NCBI RefSeq assembly: GCF_026625745.1
Contig: NZ_CP113061.1
Span: forward strand, 2,815,501-2,879,500
Source: Asticcacaulis sp. SL142
GTDB lineage: Bacteria > Pseudomonadota > Alphaproteobacteria > Caulobacterales > Caulobacteraceae
Direction of reading: 5' to 3'
DNA: 64,000 bases
Each line of letters starts with the position of its first letter. Positions within the stretch are counted from its first letter, which is position 1. Shown here piece by piece: positions 16,865 to 26,235 of the stretch. Position numbers and translations under genes: made by a program. The notes under the pieces are model-generated. The model saw nothing but the letters and a program-made list of their open reading frames with translations, ran no database searches and was not told the DNA's origin.

Positions 16865-17052
16865 GGCGCGCACCTGAAAAAAGGTTAGGGTTGCCTCACC
16901 ATGCGCCGTCGCCGATAAGGTTGATATGTAAGGTCATGAATTTGTGCGCAAAAAAGAGGTAAGTGCATGGGTGCGCGCGCTTAGCCTTGACATTGTGGCT
17001 TAAGGATTTAGCGTCAACTGAAACCAGTTGTCATTGTCCCGGAACCTTTGCC

Positions 17053-18693
17053 ATGCGCACTCAAATCCTTACCCTGTCTGTTAGCCTGATGGCGCTGGCC
17101 GCGGCCGCCGGGGCTGAGCCGGTCATTAGCGGTGCGCGCATTTCTGAGGACGTAAAGGTGCTGTCATCTGACGCATTTGCCGGTCGCGGTGTGGCCACCC
17201 CTGCCGAAGACAAGGTCGTCGCGTTTGTGTCGAAGGCCTATAAGGACGCAGGCCTTGCGCCGGGCGGTGAAAATGGCGGCTGGACGCAGACCGTAAAATT
17301 GCGCAAGTTTCAGGTCAGTGATCCGACTTTGAGCCTTAACCTCAAGGGGCAGCCTATGCCGCTGGTGCAGGGCGAAGACATTACGGCCTCGACACGCGGC
17401 GCTCTGGGGGCGGTGAGTTTTAAGGACACGCCGCTGGTGTTTGCCGGTTATGGCGTGACGGCCCCAGAGCGCGGTTGGGATGATTTCAAAGACGTTGATA
17501 TCAAGGGCAAGATCATTGTGGTTCTGATCAATGACCCCGATTTTTATCAACCAGACGCTCAGACCTTTAACGGCAAAGCCATGACCTATTACGGCCGCTG
17601 GACCTATAAGTTCGAGGAAGCCGCCCGCAAAGGGGCCGCCGGGGTCATGATCATCCACGACAGTGCCGCCGCCTCTTACGGCTGGAATACCGTCAAAAAC
17701 TCCTGGTCGGTGGCGCAGTTCGATATTGTCCGCCCCGACCCTTCGGCCACTAGCCCCAAGCTGGAAGCGTGGATTAGCGCCGACGCGGCCACTAAGATAT
17801 TTGCGGCGGCGGGGCTTGATCTCAATGCGCTCAAAATCGCGGCCCGGTCCAAGGATTTCAAGCCCGTGCCGCTGGACGGAATTACCCTGTCCGGCGGCTA
17901 TAAGGTCGCAGCCGAAGAGGTGGTCAGCCGCAATATCATCGGCCAGCTCAAAGGCGCCAAGCGCCCCGATGAGACCGTCTTTTACATGGCGCATTGGGAT
18001 CATATCGGGATTGGTGCGCCGGACGCTGAGGGCGATGCCATCTTTAACGGCGCGGTTGATAATGCCACGGGTGTGGCGGCCCTGATCGAACTGGCGCGCG
18101 CCTTTAAGGCGTCGGGTAAAACCCCTGACCGTACGGTCGCCTTCATTGCGGTCACCGCCGAAGAAAGCGGTTTACTGGGCTCGGAATATTACGCTTCTAA
18201 CCCGATCTATCCACTGGCGAAGACCGTGGGTGGCATCAATATGGATGCGCTCAATGTCTCAGGCCGCACACGCAATGTCGAAGTGGTCGGTTCCGGCCAG
18301 TCGTCGCTGGAGGACGATCTGAAAACCCTGGCGGGGGGGCAGAATCGCGTGCTGACGCCTGATGAAACGCCCGAAGCCGGCTACTTCTTCCGCTCGGATC
18401 ACTTCCCGCTGGCCAAGCGCGGTGTGCCGGTGCTTTATGCTGCCTCTGGTCTGGATATGGTCGAGGGTGGCGTGATCGCCGGTCGCGCCTTTGATGAGGA
18501 TTACCGCAAAAACCGCTACCATCAGGCCAATGACGAATGGTCGGCGGATTGGGATCTGTCGGGTCTGGCGGAAGATGTGGCGCTCTATTATCAGTTAGGG
18601 GCTAAGCTGGCCAACTCGACTGTCTGGCCGCAATGGCGCGAAACCTCGGAGTTCAAAGCCGCCCGCGACAAAACGGCGGCGGCGCGCCCATAG
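17053..18693 (+). CDS. M28-family zinc aminopeptidase, exported
   Basis: A periplasmic or secreted metallopeptidase, 546 aa. The signal peptide is MRTQILTLSVSLMALAAAAGA. A PA-like insert (about residues 110-220) precedes the peptidase domain. Likely zinc ligands are visible in MAHWDHIG, NGAVDNATGVAALIELA, AVTAEESGLLGSEYYA, INMDALN and RSDHFPLAKRGVPVLY, the complete M28 set. The frame is open to 16963, but the ATG at 17053 starts exactly at the signal peptide. It appears monocistronic. Confidence 0.92.
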   Translation: MRTQILTLSVSLMALAAAAGAEPVISGARISEDVKVLSSDAFAGRGVATPAEDKVVAFVSKAYKDAGLAPGGENGGWTQTVKLRKFQVSDPTLSLNLKGQPMPLVQGEDITASTRGALGAVSFKDTPLVFAGYGVTAPERGWDDFKDVDIKGKIIVVLINDPDFYQPDAQTFNGKAMTYYGRWTYKFEEAARKGAAGVMIIHDSAAASYGWNTVKNSWSVAQFDIVRPDPSATSPKLEAWISADAATKIFAAAGLDLNALKIAARSKDFKPVPLDGITLSGGYKVAAEEVVSRNIIGQLKGAKRPDETVFYMAHWDHIGIGAPDAEGDAIFNGAVDNATGVAALIELARAFKASGKTPDRTVAFIAVTAEESGLLGSEYYASNPIYPLAKTVGGINMDALNVSGRTRNVEVVGSGQSSLEDDLKTLAGGQNRVLTPDETPEAGYFFRSDHFPLAKRGVPVLYAASGLDMVEGGVIAGRAFDEDYRKNRYHQANDEWSADWDLSGLAEDVALYYQLGAKLANSTVWPQWRETSEFKAARDKTAAARP

Positions 18694-18794
18694 ATTAATC
18701 GTAGTTAACCTGTGGTTCAGTATAGGTTTTAGGTCGCGATTCAGGTTTCCACCGTAATTTCATACACCAACCCCTATGTCAGGTGAGTGTGCGT

Positions 18795-19568
18795 ATGATG
18801 TTAACCTCCTTGTTTTCGACCCGCGAACAGGTTCTGGGCCAGGCGCTCTACGATGCCATCCCTATGATGGAATTTGACATCAAGGGCACGATCGTATCGG
18901 CTAATACCGACTTTCTCACTCTATTGGGTCATCGCCTCAATGAACTGAGCGGCAAGCCCTATACGGTCATTTGCGATCTGGCGACCGTTGCTGATGGCCG
19001 CGCCGAAGATATCTGGCGCCGGGTGTCGGGAGGTGAAACCCTTCAGGAAACGCTGAAACTGCAAGCCAGAGACGGCAGCGCCCGCTGGATGCAGGCCTGC
19101 CTGCTGCCGGTCAGGGCCTCAATGGGCAAGATGGAGCGCGTCATTCTGGCCGGGTGCGATATTACGGCCATCAAGCAAAAGGAACTGGCCAGCCGTAACC
19201 TGCTGAAAGCCCTGTCGGATACCCATGCCGTGGTCGAATTTTGCGCGCGCGGACAAATCCTCTATGCTAATGACAGCTTTCTCAAACTTACCGGCTACAG
19301 CCTGAATGAGTTGCTGGGCCGCCCCCATCGCAAGCTGTGCGAATATGACCGGGGCTTAAGCAGCGAATATTCGGACTTTTGGGACGGACTGGCCAAAGGG
19401 CAGGCTCGCCACGGTGAATGTGTCCGGTACGGTAAGGATGGCCGTCACATCGCGCTTTCTGCGAGTTATAATCCGGTGCTGGATGATGCGGGTGGGGTGG
19501 CTAAGGTTGTGCTTTATGCCACCCCGATCGCGCGCAGCGATATGGACAGCCTCAGGGACGCCGCCTAA
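18795..19568 (+). CDS. Double PAS-domain protein without output domain
   Basis: 257 aa made of two PAS/PAC units and nothing else. PAS1 runs from about residue 14 to 125 (FDIKGTIVSANTDFLTLLGH...GCDITAIKQKE), PAS2 from about 130 to 245 (ARGQILYANDSFLKLTGYSLNELLG...YNPVLDDAGGVAKVV). No kinase, GGDEF, methyl-accepting or transmembrane region is present. The two units parallel the sensor half of the chemoreceptor 135 bp downstream. The ATG at 18795 has AGGTGAG seven bases upstream; the GTG at 18783 is an alternative. Ligand and partner unknown. Confidence 0.82.
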   Translation: MMLTSLFSTREQVLGQALYDAIPMMEFDIKGTIVSANTDFLTLLGHRLNELSGKPYTVICDLATVADGRAEDIWRRVSGGETLQETLKLQARDGSARWMQACLLPVRASMGKMERVILAGCDITAIKQKELASRNLLKALSDTHAVVEFCARGQILYANDSFLKLTGYSLNELLGRPHRKLCEYDRGLSSEYSDFWDGLAKGQARHGECVRYGKDGRHIALSASYNPVLDDAGGVAKVVLYATPIARSDMDSLRDAA

Positions 19569-19702
19569 TCAGATGCGAATTAGTCGAAAAACATAATAAA
19601 AATTACTGGAGGGGCCAAGTTTAATGGCTGATTAAGTTCACTTTGATATCTTGGTTTCATAAGTTGCTTAAAGCAACGGTCGTATTATACCAGGGAAGCA
19701 AT

Positions 19703-21187
19703 ATGTTTTTTTCCGCCCAGTCTGCCGATTATCGCTCCATTATGGATGCCCTTAGCCTGTCGCAGGCGGTCATTGAGTTTACCCCGGCAGGTCATGTTCT
19801 GACCGCCAATGCCAATTTCTGTGACCTGTTGGGTTACAATCTGAAGGAAATTGAAGGCAAGCACCACAGCCTGTTTTGTGCCCCCGATTACATCAACAGT
19901 CCGGACTATGCGCAATTTTGGCGCGATCTGGCGTCGGGGCAATTCAAAAGCGATGAATTCAAACGTATCGGCAAGGGCGGCAAGGCCGTCTGGATACAGG
20001 CGACCTATAATCCGATCCGTGACAAGTCCGGACGCGTCACCAAGGTCATTAAATTCGCCACCGACCTCACCGCGATTAAATCCCGCAATGATGATTTTCA
20101 GGGCAAGATCAAGGCCATTGACCGAGCGCAGGCGGTCATTGAGTTTACCCCGACGGGCGACATCCTGACGGCCAATGAGAATTTTTTGACAGTCATGGGT
20201 TATGATTTGAGCGAAATTCAGGGCCGTCATCACCATATGTTCTGCGATCCTGCCTATATAGCGACCGAAGACTATAAGGCTTTCTGGCGTGATCTGGCGT
20301 CGGGTCAGTTTCAGGCGGCGGAATATAAGCGTCTGGGTAAGGGCGGGCGCGAAGTCTATATTCAGGCCTCCTATAACCCCATTTTCGATGACACCGGCGC
20401 GGTCGTAAAGGTCGTTAAATTCGCGACTGACCTCACCCCGGTCGTGTTGCGTCGCCTGCGTAATGATGCCTTGAGCCGTGATATCAATGACGATCTGGGC
20501 GGGGTGATTGGCGAAATCACCGAGGCCGCCGGTATGGCGTCCAATGTCGCCGAGGCATCGTCTGACACCAGCGGCATCATCAATTCGGTAGCGGCCGCGA
20601 CCGAAGAACTGAGCCAGAGCGTGCGTGAGATTTCCGTCAGCATGGTTGTTACCCGCGACAATGTCGAAGGTATCTTCAAGCATGCCGAAAGCGCCAGTGC
20701 CTTTGCGCTAAATCTTGATCAATCGGCCTCGGCCATGACCGGCATTGTCACCCTCATTCAGGATATAGCCGGTCAGATTAATCTGCTGGCGCTCAATGCC
20801 ACCATTGAGTCCGCCCGCGCCGGGGAGGCCGGTCGTGGCTTTGCGGTGGTGGCGTCCGAGGTCAAGTCGCTGGCCAATCAGGCGGCGCGCTCGACCCAGA
20901 CCATTTCCGAAGAAATTACCCGCATGCAGACGGTCACAGCCGATGTGGTCAACGCGCTGGGTGAAATCTCAGGCGCCATGACGATTGTGATGGAAAGTGT
21001 CACCAGCGTCGCCGGGGCGATTGAGCAACAAAATGCCGCCACCGGCGAAATCTCCGGCAATATGCAGTCGGCGGTCGATGCCATTCACCGTATCGAAGAG
21101 AGCTTGGTGCGCATCGACCACAGCTTCCGTCAGGTCACTCTGGCGTCAGAGCAGGTGAAAAAGAACGTCGAGGTTCTGGCGGCTTAA
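19703..21187 (+). CDS. Cytoplasmic PAS-PAS methyl-accepting chemotaxis protein
   Basis: A soluble chemoreceptor of 494 aa. Two PAS domains (about residues 8-120 and 130-245) have almost identical starts ([18 protein letters not shown] and [18 protein letters not shown]), then a methyl-accepting signalling domain (about 270-494) has the hairpin tip [32 protein letters not shown]. No transmembrane segment, as in BdlA/Aer2-like receptors, so it probably senses a redox or cytoplasmic signal. The ATG at 19703 follows GGGAAG. No other chemotaxis gene is nearby. Confidence 0.93.
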   Translation: MFFSAQSADYRSIMDALSLSQAVIEFTPAGHVLTANANFCDLLGYNLKEIEGKHHSLFCAPDYINSPDYAQFWRDLASGQFKSDEFKRIGKGGKAVWIQATYNPIRDKSGRVTKVIKFATDLTAIKSRNDDFQGKIKAIDRAQAVIEFTPTGDILTANENFLTVMGYDLSEIQGRHHHMFCDPAYIATEDYKAFWRDLASGQFQAAEYKRLGKGGREVYIQASYNPIFDDTGAVVKVVKFATDLTPVVLRRLRNDALSRDINDDLGGVIGEITEAAGMASNVAEASSDTSGIINSVAAATEELSQSVREISVSMVVTRDNVEGIFKHAESASAFALNLDQSASAMTGIVTLIQDIAGQINLLALNATIESARAGEAGRGFAVVASEVKSLANQAARSTQTISEEITRMQTVTADVVNALGEISGAMTIVMESVTSVAGAIEQQNAATGEISGNMQSAVDAIHRIEESLVRIDHSFRQVTLASEQVKKNVEVLAA

Positions 21188-21198
21188 ACACACCACAC

Positions 21199-21960
21199 TT
21201 AGCCAAACACCGCTTTCAGCAGATCCGTCGTGCGGCTGGCCGGATTGGTGCGGATGGCGCGTTCTTCGGTACCGACATAGTGGAACAGCCCGTCCAGCGC
21301 CTTACCCACGGCATATTCACTCAGGTAAGTCTTGGGGTCTTTCTTGATGTAGGCCCCAAGGCCGTTGCGCTCGATGGCATGGTCTAATGACTGCACAGCC
21401 CCGGTCGATTGCAGGGCCTCGCCCATCGGCGGCGTGAACAAGGTAATCAGGCGGGGCGTCGTCGATTTCTGCAAATATTGCGTGCCGGAGGTCGGCCCGC
21501 CTCTGACAATGCCAACCACATCGGTCAGGGTGATCGATTTAATCGCATCCAAAAACAGATCCTTGGCGACAGGTGCGGCGACTTCGGCGGCGTGATTGAC
21601 CTTTTCATGCACTTCATCGAGCGCGCCGGACATGCCAAGCGGTTTTAAGGTCTTCTGAACCTTGGCAATGGTTTTGGGCAGGGGAATGCGGATCAGGTCA
21701 TCGCCCCAGTAACCATCATCGCGGCCGACTCGGGTGACGGCGGCGACCGCCCCAAGGGATAGGGCCTCACGGATGCCTTTGTCGGCGGTGGCTTTGGTGA
21801 CGCCTACAGGCAGGCCCGTCGATGAGGTTTTTTTGGAGGTCTTGCCGATGGCGGCTTTAAGCGCGTTTTCCAGTTCATCCTGAGTTTGCGCTATAGCACT
21901 TCCCGCCGTCAGGCCCATCGCCATAAGACCCAAAAGCAGTTCGCGTCTGTAATTATCCAT
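21199..21960 (-). CDS. DUF4197 family exported protein
   Basis: 253 aa. The N-terminus MDNYRRELLLGLMAMGLTAGSAIAQTQ is a signal peptide, with an RR pair that might suggest Tat export but without the full motif. The remainder matches the DUF4197 family, seen in VTKATADKGIREALSLGAVAAVTRVGRDDGYWGDDLIRIPLPKT-type segments and the C-terminal ALDGLFHYVGTEERAIRTNP. Function unknown. It is convergent with the chemoreceptor gene and divergent from cysQ. Confidence 0.8.
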   Translation of the reverse strand: MDNYRRELLLGLMAMGLTAGSAIAQTQDELENALKAAIGKTSKKTSSTGLPVGVTKATADKGIREALSLGAVAAVTRVGRDDGYWGDDLIRIPLPKTIAKVQKTLKPLGMSGALDEVHEKVNHAAEVAAPVAKDLFLDAIKSITLTDVVGIVRGGPTSGTQYLQKSTTPRLITLFTPPMGEALQSTGAVQSLDHAIERNGLGAYIKKDPKTYLSEYAVGKALDGLFHYVGTEERAIRTNPASRTTDLLKAVFG

Positions 21961-22114
21961 GATCCGCCCTTAGCCTTTTGTTCATTGCCTGATTAGCAAA
22001 GCTTAGCTGTCAGATAATGATATATCGCTTTTTTGACGCAGCCAGAAATGCTTTTTACGCGACACCTGATCGGGCGCGCGGTACAGGTGCGCCTTGTAAA
22101 AACGAGACCGGATT

Positions 22115-22942
22115 GTGACGACTGAACTTGCGACCACGATTTTAAGTGAGACTGACCTGCTCAGGCTTGGCCAACTGGCCATCGACGCCGGGGCCGAGAT
22201 CATGCGCATCTATGAGGGCGAGTTCGATGTCCAGATCAAGGGCGACCAAAGCCCGCTGACCCAGGCCGATCTGGCCTCCCATGCCGTGATTGCTGAGGGG
22301 CTGGCCCAAGATTTTGGCCATATTCCGGTGGTGTCCGAAGAGGACACCGACAGCCATAATGCTCCCGAAGGCGAGACGGGGTCGTTCTTTTTGGTCGATC
22401 CGCTCGATGGCACCAAGGAATTCATCAATCGCCGTCCGGATTTCACTGTCAATATCGCCCTGATCCAAAACCAGCGCCCAAAATACGGCATCATCTATGC
22501 GCCTGTGCGCAAAGCCCTCTATATCGGTGATGTGGTGTCGGGTCTGGCCTACCGGATCGAAGCTGAGCGCCTTGACGGGCTGACGCTGGCTGATTTCGCG
22601 CCGCTTAAGGTTCGGGCCGCACCACAATCTTTGGCTGCAGTCTGTTCCCTGTCGCACAATTCGCCGGAAACCGAAGCCTATCTTGATCTTTACGGTGTCT
22701 CGGAACGGGTCGCCATCGGGTCATCGCTGAAGTTCTGTCTGGTGGCCGAAGGGCAGGCTGATCTTTATCCGCGCCTTGGGCCGACGATGGAATGGGACAC
22801 GGCGGCCGGTGATGCCATTCTGACGGCCGCGGGTGGTAAGGTTTTATCGCGTGACGGTGCGCCGCTCATCTATGCCAAGCCCCGCTTTTTTAACCCTGAA
22901 TTTTTCGCGCAAGGCGACGTCGCCTTCAAAGTGCCGAACTGA
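22115..22942 (+). CDS. cysQ: 3'(2'),5'-bisphosphate nucleotidase
   Basis: Hydrolyses 3'-phosphoadenosine 5'-phosphate, the by-product of sulfate assimilation, to AMP; an inositol-monophosphatase-fold enzyme. 275 aa. Metal-binding motifs are EEDTD (about residue 74), DPLDGTKEFINR (about 95) and the C-terminal WDTAAGDAIL. The start is GTG at 22115. It lies three bases upstream of cysD, so it heads the sulfate-activation operon, matching its role in removing PAP from that pathway. Confidence 0.93.
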   Translation: MTTELATTILSETDLLRLGQLAIDAGAEIMRIYEGEFDVQIKGDQSPLTQADLASHAVIAEGLAQDFGHIPVVSEEDTDSHNAPEGETGSFFLVDPLDGTKEFINRRPDFTVNIALIQNQRPKYGIIYAPVRKALYIGDVVSGLAYRIEAERLDGLTLADFAPLKVRAAPQSLAAVCSLSHNSPETEAYLDLYGVSERVAIGSSLKFCLVAEGQADLYPRLGPTMEWDTAAGDAILTAAGGKVLSRDGAPLIYAKPRFFNPEFFAQGDVAFKVPN

Positions 22943-22945
22943 ATC

Positions 22946-23866
22946 ATGAGCAATATTATTACCTACCCCCTGTCGGACCACTTAAAGCGGTTAGAGGCCG
23001 AGTCGATTGAGATCATGCGCGAAGTCGCCGCCTCGTTTGAGAACCCGGTCATGCTCTATTCGATCGGTAAAGATTCCGGCGTCATGCTGCACCTGGCGAT
23101 GAAGGCGTTTTATCCGTCCAAGCTGCCTTTCCCGCTGCTGCATGTCGATACGCGCTGGAAATTCGCTGACATGATCCGCCACCGCGACATGATCGCGGAT
23201 AAGTACGGCGTGAAACTTCTGGTCTACACCAACCCGGAAGGCGTGGAACGCAACATCAACCCGATCGATTCCGGTTCCTCCCTGCACACCCAGATCATGA
23301 AGACCGAAGCGCTTAAAAAAGCGCTCGATCTTTACGGCTTCGATGCCGCCTTTGGGGGGGCCCGCCGTGACGAAGAAAAATCGCGCGCCAAGGAACGGAT
23401 TTTCTCCTTCCGCTCCGCCGGCCACGTCTGGGACCCGCGCAACCAACGGCCGGAACTGTGGAACCACTATAATACCCGCATCAATAAGGGTGAGACCATC
23501 CGCGTCTTCCCGCTCTCCAACTGGACCGAGCTTGATATCTGGGAATATACCCGCGCCGAGAACATCCCGATTGTGCCTCTGTACCTGTCGGCGCCGCGTC
23601 CGGTGGTCAAGCGCAGCGGTATGCTGATCATGCGTGACGATGAGCGCATGCCGCTTAATCCCGGCGAAGATGTCGAAATCCGTAATATCCGCTTCCGCTC
23701 GCTGGGCTGCTATCCGCTCAGTGCGGCTGTGGAGTCCGAGGCCGATACGCTGGATGACATCATAGCTGAAATGCGCTCAAGCCGCTCGTCCGAGCGTCAG
23801 GGGCGTCTGATTGACTCCGACGAGTCCGCCTCGATGGAAAAGAAGAAAAAAGAAGGGTATTTTTAG
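22946..23866 (+). CDS. cysD: Sulfate adenylyltransferase subunit 2
   Basis: The ATP-PP-loop subunit of ATP sulfurylase, making APS from ATP and sulfate together with CysN. 306 aa, normal length. The PP-loop [13 protein letters not shown] is at about residue 40, followed by [26 protein letters not shown] and the conserved C-terminus [19 protein letters not shown]. It lies between cysQ and cysNC; the 74-bp gap before cysNC contains a strong hairpin. Confidence 0.97.
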   Translation: MSNIITYPLSDHLKRLEAESIEIMREVAASFENPVMLYSIGKDSGVMLHLAMKAFYPSKLPFPLLHVDTRWKFADMIRHRDMIADKYGVKLLVYTNPEGVERNINPIDSGSSLHTQIMKTEALKKALDLYGFDAAFGGARRDEEKSRAKERIFSFRSAGHVWDPRNQRPELWNHYNTRINKGETIRVFPLSNWTELDIWEYTRAENIPIVPLYLSAPRPVVKRSGMLIMRDDERMPLNPGEDVEIRNIRFRSLGCYPLSAAVESEADTLDDIIAEMRSSRSSERQGRLIDSDESASMEKKKKEGYF

Positions 23867-23871
23867 GGCCT

Positions 23872-23905
23872 CAGACAAAAGTTGCCCTGCGGGTACTTTT
23901 GTCTG
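23872..23905. repeat. 11-bp hairpin between cysD and cysNC
   Basis: CAGACAAAAGT and ACTTTTGTCTG form a perfect 11-bp stem, with an inner CCC/GGG pairing around TGC. It begins five bases after the cysD stop. No T-run follows on the plus strand, so it probably modulates mRNA stability or the cysD:cysNC ratio rather than ending transcription. Confidence 0.6.
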
Positions 23906-23940
23906 GCTCGATACCTTTAGCTGAATGTATGGAATTTTAG

Positions 23941-25863
23941 ATGTCGCTTGAGACCGCTACCCTGACCGCCGATGCCGCACCTAAGACGGCCACGCTTGAG
24001 AAAAGCCTGCTGCGCTTTTTGACCTGCGGTTCCGTCGATGACGGCAAATCTACCCTGATCGGGCGGTTGCTGTACGACACCAAGCTGATCTTTGACGACC
24101 AGCTTCAGTCGCTGGAGCGCGATTCCAAAAAACACGGCACGACCGGCGAAGATATCGACTTCGCGCTGCTGGTCGATGGCCTTGAGGCCGAGCGTCAGCA
24201 GGGCATCACCATCGATGTCGCCTACCGTTTTTTCAGCACGCCTAAACGCTCGTTCATCGTGGCCGATACGCCGGGCCATGAACAATATACCCGCAATATG
24301 GCCACCGGCGCGTCCAATGCGGATCTGGCCATTATCCTGATCGACGCCCGCAAAGGCGTGCTGCCGCAGACCCGCCGCCATTCGTTTATCGCCTCTCTGC
24401 TGGGCATCAAGCATGTGGTCGTGGCGGTCAATAAGATCGATCTGGTTGACTATGATCAGGCGCGGTTTGAGGAAATCCTGACGGCTTACCGCGAATTTGC
24501 CGACCAACTTGGCTTTACCTCCATTCAGGCCATTCCGCTGTCGGCGCGCTTTGGTGAGAACATGATCACCCGCTCAGGCCTCATGCCCTGGTATGACGGG
24601 CCATGCCTGTTGGAGCATCTCGAAGCCGTTGATGTCGAAAGCGTTGACGCCCAGAAACCCTTCCGCATGGGCGTGCAGTGGGTCAATCGCCCGAACCTCG
24701 ATTTCCGCGGCTTTTCCGGCACTATCCATTCGGGCGTGATCAAGCCCGGTGATGAATTGGTGGTCGCCGGTTCAGGTAAATCCTCGGTGCTGAAACGCAT
24801 CGTCACCGCCGATGGTGACCTGAGCGAGGCCCGCGCCGGTGCGGCGGTGACGCTGGTGCTCAATGACGAAATCGATGTGGCGCGCGGCGACACCTTTGCC
24901 CACCCGCAAAGCCGCCCCGAAGTCTCCGACAGCTTTGCCGCCCATATCCTGTGGATGACCGACGAAGCCTTGCAGGTTGACCGGCCCTATCTGATCAAGC
25001 TCGGCCATAACTATATTCCGGCGCGTGTCACCCGTATCGAGCATAAGATCAATATCAACACCCTGGAACACGAAGGTGCGCATAAGCTTGATCTCAATGA
25101 GATTGGCCTGTGCCATGTGCGCCTGTCGTCGCAGACGGCTTTCGATGCCTATGACCTGAACCGCCATAACGGCTCATTCATCCTGATCGACCGCTTCACC
25201 AATGCGACGGCGGGTGCGGGCATGATCACTCAGGGGCTTAACCGCGCCACCCACGTCCACCGTCAGGATCTTACGGTCGGTAAGCAGGCGCGTCAGGAAC
25301 TGAACGGTCATAAATCGGCGGCCCTGTGGCTGACCGGTCTGTCCGGGTCGGGCAAATCGACCATCGCCAATCTGGTGGTGTCGGAACTGCACGCCCGCGG
25401 CATTCGCACCATGATGCTGGACGGCGACAATATCCGTCACGGCCTCAATAAAGACCTCGGCTTTACCGATGCTGACCGGGTGGAAAATATCCGTCGCGTC
25501 GGTGAGGTGGCCAAGCTGTTTGTCGATGCGGGCACGGTCGTGTTGTGTTCATTCATTTCGCCGTTTGCGTCTGACCGGCAAATGGTGCGCGACCTGTTTG
25601 AGGACGGTGAGTTCTTTGAGGTGTTCATCGACACCCCCATTGAGGACTGCATCAACCGCGACCCCAAGGGCCTCTATGCCAAGGCGCTTAAAGGCGAGAT
25701 CAAGAACTTCACCGGCCTTGACAGCCCCTATGAAGCGCCTGAAAATGCTGAGATTGTCGTCAAGACCGAGCGCATGACCGCCGCCGAAGCCGCAGGCCAG
25801 ATCATCGAGCGCCTGCGCGTGTCGGACCTGTTAAGCATGTATGATGGCGACTGGAGCATATAG
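23941..25863 (+). CDS. cysNC: Bifunctional sulfate adenylyltransferase subunit 1 / APS kinase
   Basis: A fusion of the GTPase subunit of ATP sulfurylase with APS kinase, so it couples APS synthesis to PAPS formation. 640 aa. The CysN part (about 20-440) has the GTPase P-loop GSVDDGKSTLIGRLLYD, DTPGHEQYTRNM and NKID. The CysC part (about 455-640) has the P-loop GLSGSGKSTIAN and FISPFASDRQMVR. The fusion is common in alphaproteobacteria. Last gene of the cysQ-cysD-cysNC unit. Confidence 0.96.
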   Translation: MSLETATLTADAAPKTATLEKSLLRFLTCGSVDDGKSTLIGRLLYDTKLIFDDQLQSLERDSKKHGTTGEDIDFALLVDGLEAERQQGITIDVAYRFFSTPKRSFIVADTPGHEQYTRNMATGASNADLAIILIDARKGVLPQTRRHSFIASLLGIKHVVVAVNKIDLVDYDQARFEEILTAYREFADQLGFTSIQAIPLSARFGENMITRSGLMPWYDGPCLLEHLEAVDVESVDAQKPFRMGVQWVNRPNLDFRGFSGTIHSGVIKPGDELVVAGSGKSSVLKRIVTADGDLSEARAGAAVTLVLNDEIDVARGDTFAHPQSRPEVSDSFAAHILWMTDEALQVDRPYLIKLGHNYIPARVTRIEHKININTLEHEGAHKLDLNEIGLCHVRLSSQTAFDAYDLNRHNGSFILIDRFTNATAGAGMITQGLNRATHVHRQDLTVGKQARQELNGHKSAALWLTGLSGSGKSTIANLVVSELHARGIRTMMLDGDNIRHGLNKDLGFTDADRVENIRRVGEVAKLFVDAGTVVLCSFISPFASDRQMVRDLFEDGEFFEVFIDTPIEDCINRDPKGLYAKALKGEIKNFTGLDSPYEAPENAEIVVKTERMTAAEAAGQIIERLRVSDLLSMYDGDWSI

Positions 25864-25924
25864 CCTGTGTAGGCCTTATGGTCTACCGGCCAGCCTCCCT
25901 ATGTGCGGTTTATATAGATCAGCC

Positions 25925-26233
25925 TTACCCCTGTTTATATAGCTGGCACAAGGTGTCGATCATCTGCTTCGCCGCGGGGTCGCTGATGGAATAGTAGATG
26001 GTTTGGCCGTCCCGGCGGGTATCGACCAGTGCTTCGGCACGCATCTTGGCCAGGTGCTGCGAGGTGGAGGACACGGTCTGTCCCAGGGTATCGGCCAGGT
26101 CTGTGACGCTGGCCTCGCCCTCGAACAGTCGGCACAGGATCATCAGCCGATGTTCGCTGGCGAGGAGTTTAAGCATACGCGTCGCCCGCCGCACATTTGG
26201 TTTCAGGGTTTCAATGTCTTGAGCGCTTACCAT
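25925..26233 (-). CDS. ArsR-family repressor with two cysteines (BigR/SqrR-like)
   Basis: A 102-aa winged-helix regulator: LKLLASEHRLMILCRLFEGEASVTDLADTLGQTVSSTSQHLAKMRAEALVDTRRDGQTIYYSI covers the DNA-binding fold. It has exactly two cysteines, Cys34 in MILCRL and Cys96 in DTLCQL. These match in place and spacing the pair that forms a sulfur-bridged sensor in BigR/SqrR persulfide repressors; no metal-binding His/Cys cluster is seen. It is the last gene of the rhodanese-MFP-RND operon, two bases after the RND gene. Assignment to persulfide sensing is inference from cysteines and context. Confidence 0.8.
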   Translation of the reverse strand: MVSAQDIETLKPNVRRATRMLKLLASEHRLMILCRLFEGEASVTDLADTLGQTVSSTSQHLAKMRAEALVDTRRDGQTIYYSISDPAAKQMIDTLCQLYKQG

Positions 26234-26235
26234 AC

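Noticed and set aside
18696-18710. TTAA-N6-TTAA upstream of the PAS gene, considered as a CtrA site
   Set aside because: The Caulobacter CtrA consensus has a 7-bp spacer; with 6 bp and no further match it is not supported.
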